From the NCBI GenBank assembly GCA_002422425.1, contig DIVG01000005.1:1-64000 (forward strand): a DNA stretch of 64,000 bases, read 5' to 3'. This stretch comes from Akkermansiaceae bacterium UBA6138. GTDB lineage: Bacteria > Verrucomicrobiota > Verrucomicrobiia > Verrucomicrobiales > DEV007. The notes under the pieces were generated by a model that saw only the letters and a program-made list of their open reading frames with translations, was not told the origin of the DNA and searched no databases. A program made the position numbers and the translations under genes. Positions 1 through 7,395 of the stretch are shown piece by piece (positions within the stretch are counted from its first letter, which is position 1; every line of letters begins with the position of its first letter).

Positions 1-1
1 C

Positions 2-55
2 AAAGCGGTCATCGGAAAGGTCACGAGAAAAGAGGGCGTGCTGGGGGTCCCGTAG
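2..55 (+). CDS. C-terminal tail of an unidentified gene (partial)
   Basis: Reading from base 2, the first frame to close gives about 17 residues (ending GVLGVP) before a TAG at 53-55. The composition is plausible for a protein C-terminus, and the next gene converges on it from the other strand. The fragment is too short to assign a family, and another frame stays open longer here, so the reading frame itself is uncertain. Confidence 0.35.
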   Translation, partial: KAVIGKVTRKEGVLGVP

Positions 56-94
56 TGAATTGGTGACGGGGAGTGCGGGGGCTCAAGGTTGCGT

Positions 95-853
95 CTACGC
101 GTTAAAAACAAGCAGGCGAAGGGCGGCGAGAGCTGAAAATCCATAGAGAAGGATCTCGAATGTCCGTTGCGGGATAAGGTGGATAAGGCGTTTACCGAGA
201 AGAACGCCAATGATTAGAGCGGGCAGGAGAAGGAGGTTCAGGAGGAGTGATTTTTCGTTGATAAGTTCGAGTTGCCCGAGAAACGGGACCTTGAAGAGAT
301 TCACGAGGAGAAAAAAACGAGCGCCGACACCCAGAAAATCTTCTTTCTTCATCCGGTGCACAAGTGCCCAGATGGAGTAAACCGGTCCAGCCGCATTCGC
401 TAGCATCGTGGAGATTCCGATCAGGAGGCAGCTGAACCAGCGGAAAAAGCGGGAGTCCGGGAGATACTCAAGAAATTCGCGCTTAAATTCACGCATGAGT
501 TGGAGCGCTAGCATGAAGAGAATGATGAAGCCGATGACGCGTCTGGCATTCTGATCATTGAGGGAATCGAGGAGGAGCCAGGCTCCGACCACCGCAACGA
601 GGGTGACAGGGATGAGAGGCCAGACCATTTTCCAGCTGGCGTATTTGCGAAAGAGCGGGTAGACGAGGAGGTCGCAGACGATGAGCATGGGGAGGATGAT
701 GCCAACGCTGTTTTTGGCACCGAAGAGCTCGGCGATGAGGAGGACATTGATGATGCCGAGGCCTGGAAATCCGGTTTTGGACACACCGAGGCAGAGGGCA
801 CCGAGGCAGGCCAGGGTGAAGGTGAAAACAGAGGCGTCAAAAGGCAGTTCCAC
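95..853 (-). CDS. TauE/SafE-family sulfite/organic-anion exporter-like permease
   Basis: This is a 252-residue, very hydrophobic protein with about eight predicted membrane segments, a normal length for the TauE/SafE (DUF81) family. The N-terminal half carries the family-like glycine-rich signature (G-x-S-K-T-G-F-P-G, about residues 23-31). A second loop (about residues 150-160) has the small-residue N-A-A-G-P run expected in the repeat half. Family members export sulfite, sulfonates or other small anions across the inner membrane. The substrate cannot be read from the sequence. It is a single gene with no obvious partner: the tail at 2-55 converges on it, and the sequence upstream holds only uncertain ORFs. 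The ATG at 853 is the natural start because hydrophobic sequence begins about eight residues later. Confidence 0.85.
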   Translation of the reverse strand: MELPFDASVFTFTLACLGALCLGVSKTGFPGLGIINVLLIAELFGAKNSVGIILPMLIVCDLLVYPLFRKYASWKMVWPLIPVTLVAVVGAWLLLDSLNDQNARRVIGFIILFMLALQLMREFKREFLEYLPDSRFFRWFSCLLIGISTMLANAAGPVYSIWALVHRMKKEDFLGVGARFFLLVNLFKVPFLGQLELINEKSLLLNLLLLPALIIGVLLGKRLIHLIPQRTFEILLYGFSALAALRLLVFNA

Positions 854-926
854 GGGGCCGTTTCATAAGCGAGGATGACGGGCCCTTCAATCTCTTTTGG
901 TGAGGCCTGCTACGCGTTTCAACGCT

Positions 927-1115
927 TTAGCGCTTCATGAGAAGGGGAAGGATCGGGCCAATAGCGGCACGAATCATCTTCACCTCAAAGTCAACGGTGT
1001 CGGGCCGATCCTTAATTACCCCGCCGGGTGAGAGGTCGATCCCGCGTATGGTGGCGGCAACGAACGCGGTGATACAGGCTAGTTTCTTAAAATTGATCCA
1101 GCCGACTGCAGGGGC
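927..1115 (-). other. Open coding-like frame without a normal start codon (possible gene remnant)
   Basis: On the minus strand the frame ending at TAA 927-929 is open back to a TGA at 1116-1118. It reads as a coherent small protein of about 60 residues, with a hydrophobic alanine-rich patch followed by an amphipathic C-terminus ending LMKR. There is no ATG, GTG or TTG ahead of the hydrophobic patch; the first usable codon is a GTG close to the end. It could be the 3' remnant of a decayed gene, a frame needing a shift from the overlapping minus frame that ends near 1087, or chance. No family is recognised. Confidence 0.25.
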
Positions 1116-1117
1116 TC

Positions 1118-1390
1118 ATGATTCGCAAGCTTTTATGGGAGAAAATGTCTTCAGGGCAGATCGCCGCCCTCAAGGCTGGCCGCGAGACCGGGGATCTGAA
1201 AAAGCTGTTGCTGGAGGGAATCCGCTGCCGGGGGGATCGAAAAAGCGTCTTTCCCTTCTGCGAATGGCGGTTCTGGAAGAGGGTCCTGCTCGCCCCCGGC
1301 GTCGAGTTATACCTTGAATTGCCGTTGCGGGATCCGCTGACGAAGGAGGCGATCGATCGGATGGGCGCTACGATGCGGCGGCATTTGTAG
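1118..1390 (+). CDS. Small hypothetical protein, 90 aa
   Basis: This short ATG-initiated frame encodes a basic 90-residue protein with a W-rich middle (about residues 50-54). There is no signal peptide or membrane segment, and I recognise no family. Two things favour it being real: the residue composition is balanced, and a strong stem-loop with flanking A/T runs begins 13 bases after its stop. Against it, two other frames overlap it (937-1317 on the plus strand and 1087-1416 on the minus strand), so coding is not certain. The ATG at 1118 lies beside the end of the open minus-strand frame described at 927-1115. Confidence 0.45.
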   Translation: MIRKLLWEKMSSGQIAALKAGRETGDLKKLLLEGIRCRGDRKSVFPFCEWRFWKRVLLAPGVELYLELPLRDPLTKEAIDRMGATMRRHL

Positions 1391-1402
1391 CTGTCCAGAA
1401 AC

Positions 1403-1433
1403 AAAAAAACCGCCATTTCTGGCGGTTTATTTT
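1403..1433. terminator. Bidirectional rho-independent terminator
   Basis: A perfect 8-bp stem (AACCGCCA / TGGCGGTT at 1408-1415 and 1420-1427) closes a TTTC loop. It is flanked by an A-run on the left and TTTATTTT on the right, so either strand gives a stem followed by U-rich RNA. It would terminate the tRNA-Glu transcript leftward and the small ORF at 1118-1390 rightward. Confidence 0.8.
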
Positions 1434-1507
1434 GGCGACCCGTACGGGATTCGAACCCGTATTACCGCCGTGAAAGGGCGGTGTCCTAACCCTTAGACGA
1501 ACGGGTC
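1433..1507 (-). tRNA. tRNA-Glu (UUC)
   Basis: A full cloverleaf reads on the minus strand. The 7-bp acceptor stem is GACCCGT/ACGGGTC. The anticodon stem CCGCC/GGCGG closes a CTTTCAC loop with anticodon TTC, and the T-arm has GGTTCGAATCC. The 3' CCA is encoded (TGG on the plus strand at 1433-1435). A terminator lies immediately downstream. Confidence 0.95.
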
Positions 1508-1724
1508 ACTTGTTTACAAGCGTTGCGCAAGGGGAGGGCGGGAATATGGGGTCATTCGGAGGAGAAGCAAATGGAAATTGGAAGAGATTTTACGGGGGGA
1601 CATTTTCGCGTCTCTGTCGTCTTCGTCCACCGCTCGTCTGAGGGAACTCCCGTGGCTGTTACCAGGCCTTGGAGAGCGGCTTTTCTGTAGTTCGACCACG
1701 TCGCTTGCCGGACCGGCGGCCAGT

Positions 1725-2273
1725 TCAGATCATGCCCAGCTTCATTTTGCCCTCTTCGGTGATCATGTCCTGATTCCAGACCGGATCCCACACGATATCG
1801 ACACGCGCGTTGGAGATGCCTTCAAGCATAAGAATCTTAGACTGGGCATCGGCGGCGATGGTCGGGCCCATGCCGCAGCCGGGCGCGGTGAGGGTCATTT
1901 TCACCTCGACGTTTGTTTCACCTTCGTCTTTGCTGATTTTGCAGTCATAGACAAGTCCGAGATCGACGATATTGACGGGAATCTCCGGGTCGTAAACGAG
2001 CTTAAGCTGCTCCCAGATCGCCCCTTCCACATCGCCCGAGGCGATTGCTTCGCTCGCTGCGGAGAGCTTGCTCTTCTCGGCTTCGAGGTCGATCCCGAGG
2101 GCGTCGGCGTTTTCGGATTTGATTCGAGCCAGTCCGAAGTTCGTGGCCACGGTGTAGGTGCCGCCGAGTGCCTGGGTGATCATCACTTTGGTGCCGACGG
2201 GCAGTTGAACAATGTCACCGCTCGGGATCTGAATGGCTTCGACGTCGCGGGAGAGGGTAATTTCGTTGTGCAT
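1725..2273 (-). CDS. sufT: SufT, MIP18/DUF59-family Fe-S cluster assembly protein
   Basis: This 182-residue protein belongs to the DUF59/MIP18 group that assists maturation of iron-sulfur proteins. The first 80 residues form the N-terminal extension typical of bacterial SufT. The DUF59 core (about 85-182) shows DPEIPVNIVDLGLVYD (about 95-110) and the T-A-P-G-C-G-M-G motif with the conserved cysteine near residue 133. It is the last gene of a minus-strand group: rhodanese-like, IscU/SufU scaffold, SufT. That company supports an Fe-S role and not the phenylacetate PaaD role of some DUF59 proteins. The gap to the scaffold gene is 51 bp. The start at 2273 is the first in-frame ATG and gives the normal family length. 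Confidence 0.88.
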   Translation of the reverse strand: MHNEITLSRDVEAIQIPSGDIVQLPVGTKVMITQALGGTYTVATNFGLARIKSENADALGIDLEAEKSKLSAASEAIASGDVEGAIWEQLKLVYDPEIPVNIVDLGLVYDCKISKDEGETNVEVKMTLTAPGCGMGPTIAADAQSKILMLEGISNARVDIVWDPVWNQDMITEEGKMKLGMI

Positions 2274-2324
2274 GGGAAAAACGCGCCGGGGCGCCGGGAT
2301 TTGTTGGGTCTATTTTGTTGTTCG

Positions 2325-2816
2325 TTAATCAAGTTTAACGACTTTGAGTTTGCCTGATCGCAGGGCGGGTTGATGGATGTCGCCAAGAAGGGTGGTGCCG
2401 GAAGAAGGCACTGCCGGAGCCGTCTCCGCCGCGCTGCGGTCGGCGCGGAGAGCATCCCGCAGCGCGCCTTCGACCATGTCTCCGCAGTGAAGTTTCATCG
2501 GGGGAAGGGGTCCGAGCGGTCTGGAGAGGTCCGATGACTGCATTTCACGGGCCTCGGCCACGGTTTTGCCCTTGAGCATCTCGGTGGCAAGGCTCGCTAC
2601 GGCGATGGCGGTCTGGCAGCCAAAGCTCTGGAACGAGGCACGGTCGATGATTTTTTTGCCGTCTTTTTCGGCGAACTTGAGCCACAATCTCACCATGTCG
2701 CCGCACTCGGGATTGCCGACGGTACCGACGGCGTCCGCGTCGGTCATTTCCCCCATGTTCCGAGGGTTTGCAATGGCAGCCTGGATGCGGTCTTCGACGG
2801 TGCTTTCGGGGTTCAT
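2325..2816 (-). CDS. IscU/SufU-type Fe-S cluster scaffold protein
   Basis: The protein is 163 residues from the ATG at 2816; an in-frame TTG at 2843 would add nine residues. It carries the three cluster-ligand cysteines of the NifU-N/IscU family, in N-P-x-C-G-D (about C38), F-G-C-Q-T-A (about C67) and L-H-C-G-D (about C111). The Asp after the first Cys, which matters for cluster release in IscU, is present. The protein would assemble a 2Fe-2S or 4Fe-4S cluster in the cytoplasm and hand it to carriers such as SufT. The C-terminal 35 residues (Ala/Pro/Ser-rich) extend beyond the standard fold. No cysteine desulfurase is adjacent, so sulfur must come from elsewhere. It lies between the rhodanese-like gene and sufT. 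Confidence 0.88.
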   Translation of the reverse strand: MNPESTVEDRIQAAIANPRNMGEMTDADAVGTVGNPECGDMVRLWLKFAEKDGKKIIDRASFQSFGCQTAIAVASLATEMLKGKTVAEAREMQSSDLSRPLGPLPPMKLHCGDMVEGALRDALRADRSAAETAPAVPSSGTTLLGDIHQPALRSGKLKVVKLD

Positions 2817-2839
2817 GAGGAATCGGGGAATAAAGTAAC

Positions 2840-3406
2840 TCAATCTTCGAACTCGAGTTTGTATCGGGGGAGGGCGGTATCGGCCTCGGCCGCGTAGGCG
2901 TCGATTCCGCCGCGAAGAGCCCGGGTGTTTTTAAAGCCGTGACCGATGAGGTAGGCGGCCGCGTCGAGGCTGCGATCGCCGGTGTGATCATAGAGGACGA
3001 TAGTCCTGTCCTTTGCCTCGGTTCCGAAGATGGATTGGAGGAGTTCGTTGCTGAACATCTCGGAGCCCGGGAGGGCGACGGCCTCATGTTCCTCGCGGGT
3101 GCGCAGGTCAAGAAGGCGCGGGGGGGGCACCTGCGCGAGGGCTTCGCGCAGCGCGCCGGGCTCAATGAGGATATCCCGATCGTTTTCGTGGGCGTTGAGG
3201 ATGTGCTCGATCACTTCCGCCACCGGAAGGTCCTCGTTGCGTTCGCAGACGCGGGCGAGGGTCTCGGAATTGTCGTAGCTGCAGCTCTGGCATCCGCCGA
3301 TGTGGTAGCGGGCGAAAAGAGCGCGTTTGGCCCCGGGGAAGCGGGCGAGGACCTCGCCCATCGTGTTGCTGCCGTCGAGTTCAGGTAGTGTAGCCGTCTC
3401 TGCCAT
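2840..3406 (-). CDS. DUF1858-like domain plus rhodanese-like protein lacking the catalytic Cys
   Basis: I chose the ATG at 3406 (188 aa). The open frame continues to 3634, but that extension is unlike a protein and runs across the start region of pssA. Residues about 15-70 resemble DUF1858: a helical module with a G-G-C-x-x-C-S motif (C39, C42) seen in Fe-S and hybrid-cluster contexts. Residues about 80-180 form a rhodanese fold with the LLDLRTREEHE strand. The active loop reads Y-D-H-T-G-D-R-S (139-146) where active rhodaneses have Y-C-x-x-G-x-R-S, so the persulfide-forming Cys is Asp140. A binding or regulatory role in delivering sulfur or iron to the scaffold encoded immediately downstream is an inference. 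Confidence 0.75.
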   Translation of the reverse strand: MAETATLPELDGSNTMGEVLARFPGAKRALFARYHIGGCQSCSYDNSETLARVCERNEDLPVAEVIEHILNAHENDRDILIEPGALREALAQVPPPRLLDLRTREEHEAVALPGSEMFSNELLQSIFGTEAKDRTIVLYDHTGDRSLDAAAYLIGHGFKNTRALRGGIDAYAAEADTALPRYKLEFED

Positions 3407-3481
3407 CGGGGAATATGAACTCTTACACGCGGAATGACATTTGAAATTTGAACTTTGCCGATTGAATCGGATGATATCGCC

Positions 3482-4363
3482 ATGAAAAGACATGTCCCCG
3501 GTCCCTGGAGTGATCCGCAGGTCTACCTCCTGCCCAATCTCATGACGGCAGGCAATCTCGCCTGCGGATTTAGTGCAGTGGTTACGATTTTCGCCGGAAT
3601 GCAGGATGCGGGAGGGGGAACGAAGGATTTCCACCTCGCGATCTTCCTTATCCTGGGAGCCTGTTTTTTTGACGCCCTTGACGGTCGCCTTGCCCGTATG
3701 AAAGGACAGGAGTCCATGTTCGGACGCGAATTTGACTCACTCGCCGACATCGTTTCCTTCGGGATCGCTCCGGCGTTGCTGGTGATGGATATCGTCATGA
3801 AGTCCTTCGACAATCGCCTTGGCTGGACGATCGCTTTTATCTACCTTCTGTGCGGGGCGATGCGGCTGGCTCGATTCAACTGCCTTTCGCAGGCCGCGTC
3901 CGAGTCGAAGCCGGAGGTTAAAGACCGTGACTTTGTCGGCTTTCCCATTCCCGCCGCCGCCGGCCTTATTGCTTCTCTTACCATGTTCATGATCTGGCTG
4001 AACGAGGGTCAGAAAGATCTCGGGCCCTGGCGCTATCTTTTGCTCATCCTGATGCTGCTGCTCTCATTCATGATGCTGAGCGAGTTCCGCTACCCAAGCT
4101 TCAAAGCGATGAACTGGCGGGCGAAAAAGTCTCTGATCTGGCTTTTCGCGGCTGTTCTGGTGCTGGTCTGTGCCGTGAATTTTGTCGAGTTTGTGCCCCT
4201 CATCCTCTTTCTTTCCTATCTCGTTTATGGTCTCGTGAGACCCTGGATCTCGCGGAAGTGGCGTCGTGAGATCGAGGATGGGATTGACGATGAGAGCCTC
4301 GAAGACGATCCGGGGGCGAGGGGAGAGGGGGCGACGGAAGCGACCCCGGAGTCCTCGATTTGA
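3482..4363 (+). CDS. pssA: CDP-diacylglycerol-serine O-phosphatidyltransferase
   Basis: The enzyme makes phosphatidylserine from CDP-diacylglycerol and serine in the inner membrane, the entry step to phosphatidylethanolamine. From the ATG at 3482 the protein is 293 residues; an upstream TTG at 3455 would add nine. It has the complete CDP-alcohol phosphatidyltransferase signature D-x2-D-G-x2-A-R-x8-G-x3-D-x3-D at about residues 64-89. There are about seven to eight hydrophobic segments and an acidic C-terminal tail of about 40 residues rich in Glu/Asp. The short N-terminus with P-N-L-M-T-x-x-N-L is typical of PssA. It diverges from the Fe-S operon (76 bp between starts) and is followed 39 bp later by an SDR gene. 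Confidence 0.92.
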   Translation: MKRHVPGPWSDPQVYLLPNLMTAGNLACGFSAVVTIFAGMQDAGGGTKDFHLAIFLILGACFFDALDGRLARMKGQESMFGREFDSLADIVSFGIAPALLVMDIVMKSFDNRLGWTIAFIYLLCGAMRLARFNCLSQAASESKPEVKDRDFVGFPIPAAAGLIASLTMFMIWLNEGQKDLGPWRYLLLILMLLLSFMMLSEFRYPSFKAMNWRAKKSLIWLFAAVLVLVCAVNFVEFVPLILFLSYLVYGLVRPWISRKWRREIEDGIDDESLEDDPGARGEGATEATPESSI

Positions 4364-4402
4364 AAAATCACAGCGTTGACCGCAGCGGACTCTGTCGTAT
4401 CA

Positions 4403-5185
4403 ATGAAGATGAGTTACGTCGAGGACCTGTTTTCGCTGGAAGGAAAGACCGCTGTTGTGATCGGGGGCACGGGAGTGCTCTGCGGGGAAATGGCTCTCGG
4501 GCTCGCGCGGGCCGGCGCAACGGTCGCCATCGTCGGGCGTAGCGAAGAAAAGGGTGCCGAGCGTCTTCGCCTGATTGATGCGGTCGGGGGCCGGAGCTTT
4601 TTTATTCCCGCCGATGTTGCTTCGCGCGAGTCGCTGGACGATTTGCTGAAGACCGTTGTCGCGAAGACGGGTCGCGTCGATGTTCTTGTCAACGGGGCCG
4701 GAGTTAACTCGCCCACCCCCGTTCTTGACATCACCGACGAGGAGTTCACCCGCATCCTTGATGTTAATCTGGGTGCGATCCTGCGCAGCTCGCAGATCTT
4801 CGGCCGTCACATGCTGGAGCAGGGAGGGGGATCTATCATCAATGTCGGGTCCATCTCCGGCCTGGGGCCCCTTAGTCGCGTTTTCACTTATTCCGCCAGC
4901 AAAGCGGCGGTGCACAATCTCTCCAGGAACCTCGCCCGCGAGTGGGCCGAGCGGAAGGTGCGGGTGAATACAATCGTTCCCGGCTTTTTCCCTGCCGAGC
5001 AAAACCGCAAGGTCCTCACCGAGGAGCGTATCGCCTCGATCATGAATCACACTCCGGCAAGGCGTTTCGGCGAGGCTCATGAGTTGATTGGCGCGACTCT
5101 GCTGCTGGCTTCTGAAAAAGCGGGTTCGTTCATCACCGGAATCGAGATGATTGTCGATGGCGGATTTTCGGCGATGTCGATTTGA
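4403..5185 (+). CDS. Short-chain dehydrogenase/reductase (gluconate/mannonate-dehydrogenase-like)
   Basis: This classical SDR has 260 residues from the ATG at 4403; the open frame reaches a TTG at 4376. The Rossmann glycine motif is G-G-T-G-V-L-C-G (about 21-28), with D71, N-G-A-G (97-100) and the catalytic Ser150, Tyr163 and Lys167 (Y-S-A-S-K). The C-terminus ends with the usual V-D-G-G-F. The glycine motif differs from the common T-G-x-x-x-G-I-G. The closest overall impression is the sugar-acid branch (gluconate 5-dehydrogenase or D-mannonate oxidoreductase), but the substrate cannot be fixed from sequence. It follows pssA by 39 bp and may be cotranscribed without a functional link. Confidence 0.85.
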   Translation: MKMSYVEDLFSLEGKTAVVIGGTGVLCGEMALGLARAGATVAIVGRSEEKGAERLRLIDAVGGRSFFIPADVASRESLDDLLKTVVAKTGRVDVLVNGAGVNSPTPVLDITDEEFTRILDVNLGAILRSSQIFGRHMLEQGGGSIINVGSISGLGPLSRVFTYSASKAAVHNLSRNLAREWAERKVRVNTIVPGFFPAEQNRKVLTEERIASIMNHTPARRFGEAHELIGATLLLASEKAGSFITGIEMIVDGGFSAMSI

Positions 5186-5336
5186 CCGTCACGAGGGGGG
5201 CTTTGGTCCTTCCTAAGTTCCTTCATGGTGGAAAGGTTGACTTCCGGCCCCCTTTTTCCAGTCGGCGGTATGCATTCGCTATCGGGGGCGAGAGGGCGTA
5301 GGCGGGGGCATATTTCCCGCAGATCAGGCGAATCGC

Positions 5337-5365
5337 TTGACTTATCTAATCTTTCTTTATAATAT
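5337..5365 (+). promoter_or_regulatory. Probable sigma70-type promoter for the TPM genes
   Basis: Within an unusually AT-rich stretch (5335-5400), TTGACT (5337-5342) is followed 17 bases later by TAATAT (5360-5365); TATAAT overlaps at 5358-5363 with a 15-base spacer. It would start transcription about 50 bases before the ATG at 5423. The rest of the 237-bp gap after the SDR gene shows nothing else I recognise. Confidence 0.45.
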
Positions 5366-5422
5366 TGTAGAATTGATAATTTAAATAAAAGCAAGGAAAA
5401 GTGCTTTCTTTTCAGTTTTTCC

Positions 5423-6088
5423 ATGAAGTGCCCCAAATGTCAGCGACCGGTGGATCACGAAGCTGAGAGCTGCTACTCGTGCGGTTACAGTGAGGCGGCG
5501 GCGGCGGCGATTTGCGGGGGCAATCTGGTTCTGCTCAACCGCATCCACGATGCGGCCCATTGCCTTCGCAAGCGGGAGCGTGACGATCTTGCCTACACCC
5601 TCGACCAACTCGAGCTGAAATTTCCCCAGATGCTCTTTTGCGTTTACCTGGGGACTCTTCCGTCACACCTCAGCCTCAGCGAGCTTGGCTTCTGGCTGTT
5701 GAACCATGGTCAGGTCAAGGGGGCTGAATACGCCCGTCCGAATGAGAACGCGATCCTCGTCCTTATGGACATGAATACCAGGCAAGTCGGTATCTCGCTG
5801 GGCTACTTTGCCGAGAGCCTCATTACCGAGGAGGATGCCTATCGGGCTCTTACGATGGCCCGCCCCAATCTGGTAAATGCCGAGTATGGCGAAGCGCTTG
5901 AGCGCCTCTTTTTGCGGCTCGGGAAGATTCTCGATCGTAAGGGGCGCCAGCTTCGCAAGTTGACCCGGGAGCAACTTCACGCGGGCCTCATCGGGGCACA
6001 AAACCCTGTCCTCGACCTTCCCCAGCATCTCTCGCCATCTCTCGCCGTGAAGATGGCCCCCCTTGAGATACCCCTGAAATCCGCCTGA
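5423..6088 (+). CDS. Zinc-ribbon protein with a TPM domain
   Basis: This 221-residue soluble protein begins with a zinc ribbon: C3-x2-C6 and C17-x2-C20. After an alanine-rich linker, residues about 40-170 look like a TPM (TLP18.3/Psb32/MOLO-1) domain, with the L-F-C-V-Y-L strand, a hydrophobic central sheet including A-I-L-V-L-M-D, and a V-G-I-S-L-G-Y strand. TPM proteins have been linked to phosphatase-like activity and to quality control of membrane complexes; the activity here is unknown. There is no signal peptide, so it is probably cytoplasmic, unlike its neighbour at 6111. The two genes are 22 bp apart and probably form an operon from the promoter at 5337. No SD-like sequence lies at the usual distance. 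Confidence 0.65.
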   Translation: MKCPKCQRPVDHEAESCYSCGYSEAAAAAICGGNLVLLNRIHDAAHCLRKRERDDLAYTLDQLELKFPQMLFCVYLGTLPSHLSLSELGFWLLNHGQVKGAEYARPNENAILVLMDMNTRQVGISLGYFAESLITEEDAYRALTMARPNLVNAEYGEALERLFLRLGKILDRKGRQLRKLTREQLHAGLIGAQNPVLDLPQHLSPSLAVKMAPLEIPLKSA

Positions 6089-6110
6089 TTCTTACCCTTC
6101 TGACTCCAGC

Positions 6111-7319
6111 ATGAGGCGTCTCGCTGCCATTCTCGTCGTTGTGACAATGATTCCTCTTCCGGTCCGTGCGGCCAAAGTGGAATTGCCGACATGGGAGGGG
6201 GCGGCGGTTTCGGGGGGCTATGACCTGGGCGGCGGACTTTGGCCTAAGTCTCTTACTCCTGACGAGACGGGCGCGGCAGCGGGTGAGACGGGCGAGGCAG
6301 CCCCGGGCGTCGCTCCGGATGGGACTATTCTTGCCGTGTCGCCCGCTGTTGGGACAGCGGCCACCGAAGCGAGCGGTCCCGGCGCGCCGCGGTTCTTCGG
6401 ACCCGAGGGACTCGTCGATAATATCGGGGTTCCTTCCGGGAACCGTCCCGGTGTGGTCGAAAATCCCGACGGCACGTTTCTTATTCCCCAGGAGATCGCC
6501 GAGGAGGAAGCTTACGAGCCGCTCCCGCCGATCGAGGGGGAGTTGAGCGACCTGTATTTCGCCCACGCACCCGTTGATTTCCTGATTGATCCGCAGCGTC
6601 TCCTCACTGAGCAGAAGTCCAACGACATCAAACGCTTTCTCGAGTTCCACTCTGACGAATCAAATTTCCGTCTTTTTGTGATGGCGCTCGGCGAGACGCA
6701 GACGATTCCGGAGAATATCGATATCGATGGGCTTCACAAAAAGTGGTTCTCTGATTCCCCCACCGTCCTGATGCTCTATTACCGCGAGCAGCCGCAGCTC
6801 ACCCGGCTGGTTTTTAACGAGTCGGTGCGCACCTCCCTGCCCCAATCTGTCTTCGATCGCATCCTCCAAAACACACTGCGCGAGGGCGGTGTCACCGACC
6901 TTGCTCCCGATCAGGTGGAAAAAATGGCGATCGAGCTCAGCATCCAGCTTTACTGGCTCAGCAAGCTCATGGAGCACGAGAACACGGATGACAGGGCCCG
7001 CGCTGCGAACTCAAGTATCCATGAGATGATCGCCTCATCCGACGCGCCTGAATTGCTCCGCGAATACGCCCCGGGTATCTTCATTCAAGACTCCGGTAAA
7101 GTCCTCTCGCTTGTCTTTTCGCTGGTTATTCTCATTGCCGGGATCTCCCTCATTGGTCTGGTCGGTTGGGGCATCCTCGCCTGGAAAGGGCGCGAGAAGA
7201 TTTCGGGGCAGCCGCTTCTTTTTCCCGATTTCAAGATTTCGCCGCGTCTTGGCGGAGAATTCTCGGGCGGCGGCTTCGTCGGGATGTCCTTCGAGCTCGG
7301 TGACGGAAGCGCCTTATGA
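6111..7319 (+). CDS. Exported, membrane-anchored TPM-like protein
   Basis: The protein is 402 residues with a signal peptide (about 1-20, ending VRAA). A Gly/Ala/Pro-rich low-complexity stretch (about 30-130) follows. A folded domain (about 145-320) resembles a divergent TPM domain, with an F-R-L-F-V-M-A-L-G strand and a T-V-L-M-L-Y-Y-R strand. One strong membrane segment lies at about residues 330-356, and the cytoplasmic tail contains a Gly-rich G-G-E-F-S-G-G-G-F run, like the ends of many TPM proteins. The likely topology is a periplasmic domain anchored at its C-terminal side. It follows the zinc-ribbon TPM gene by 22 bp, and the shared fold suggests they act together, one on each side of the membrane. 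The family call is moderate because the domain is divergent. Confidence 0.55.
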   Translation: MRRLAAILVVVTMIPLPVRAAKVELPTWEGAAVSGGYDLGGGLWPKSLTPDETGAAAGETGEAAPGVAPDGTILAVSPAVGTAATEASGPGAPRFFGPEGLVDNIGVPSGNRPGVVENPDGTFLIPQEIAEEEAYEPLPPIEGELSDLYFAHAPVDFLIDPQRLLTEQKSNDIKRFLEFHSDESNFRLFVMALGETQTIPENIDIDGLHKKWFSDSPTVLMLYYREQPQLTRLVFNESVRTSLPQSVFDRILQNTLREGGVTDLAPDQVEKMAIELSIQLYWLSKLMEHENTDDRARAANSSIHEMIASSDAPELLREYAPGIFIQDSGKVLSLVFSLVILIAGISLIGLVGWGILAWKGREKISGQPLLFPDFKISPRLGGEFSGGGFVGMSFELGDGSAL

Positions 7320-7395
7320 GGCGCGGAGTGAGTGTCCCGTGTTCGGGGAAAACTTTTCCGTTGCCTCCCGGCTTCCTTGTCGGTTGAATAGAGTG

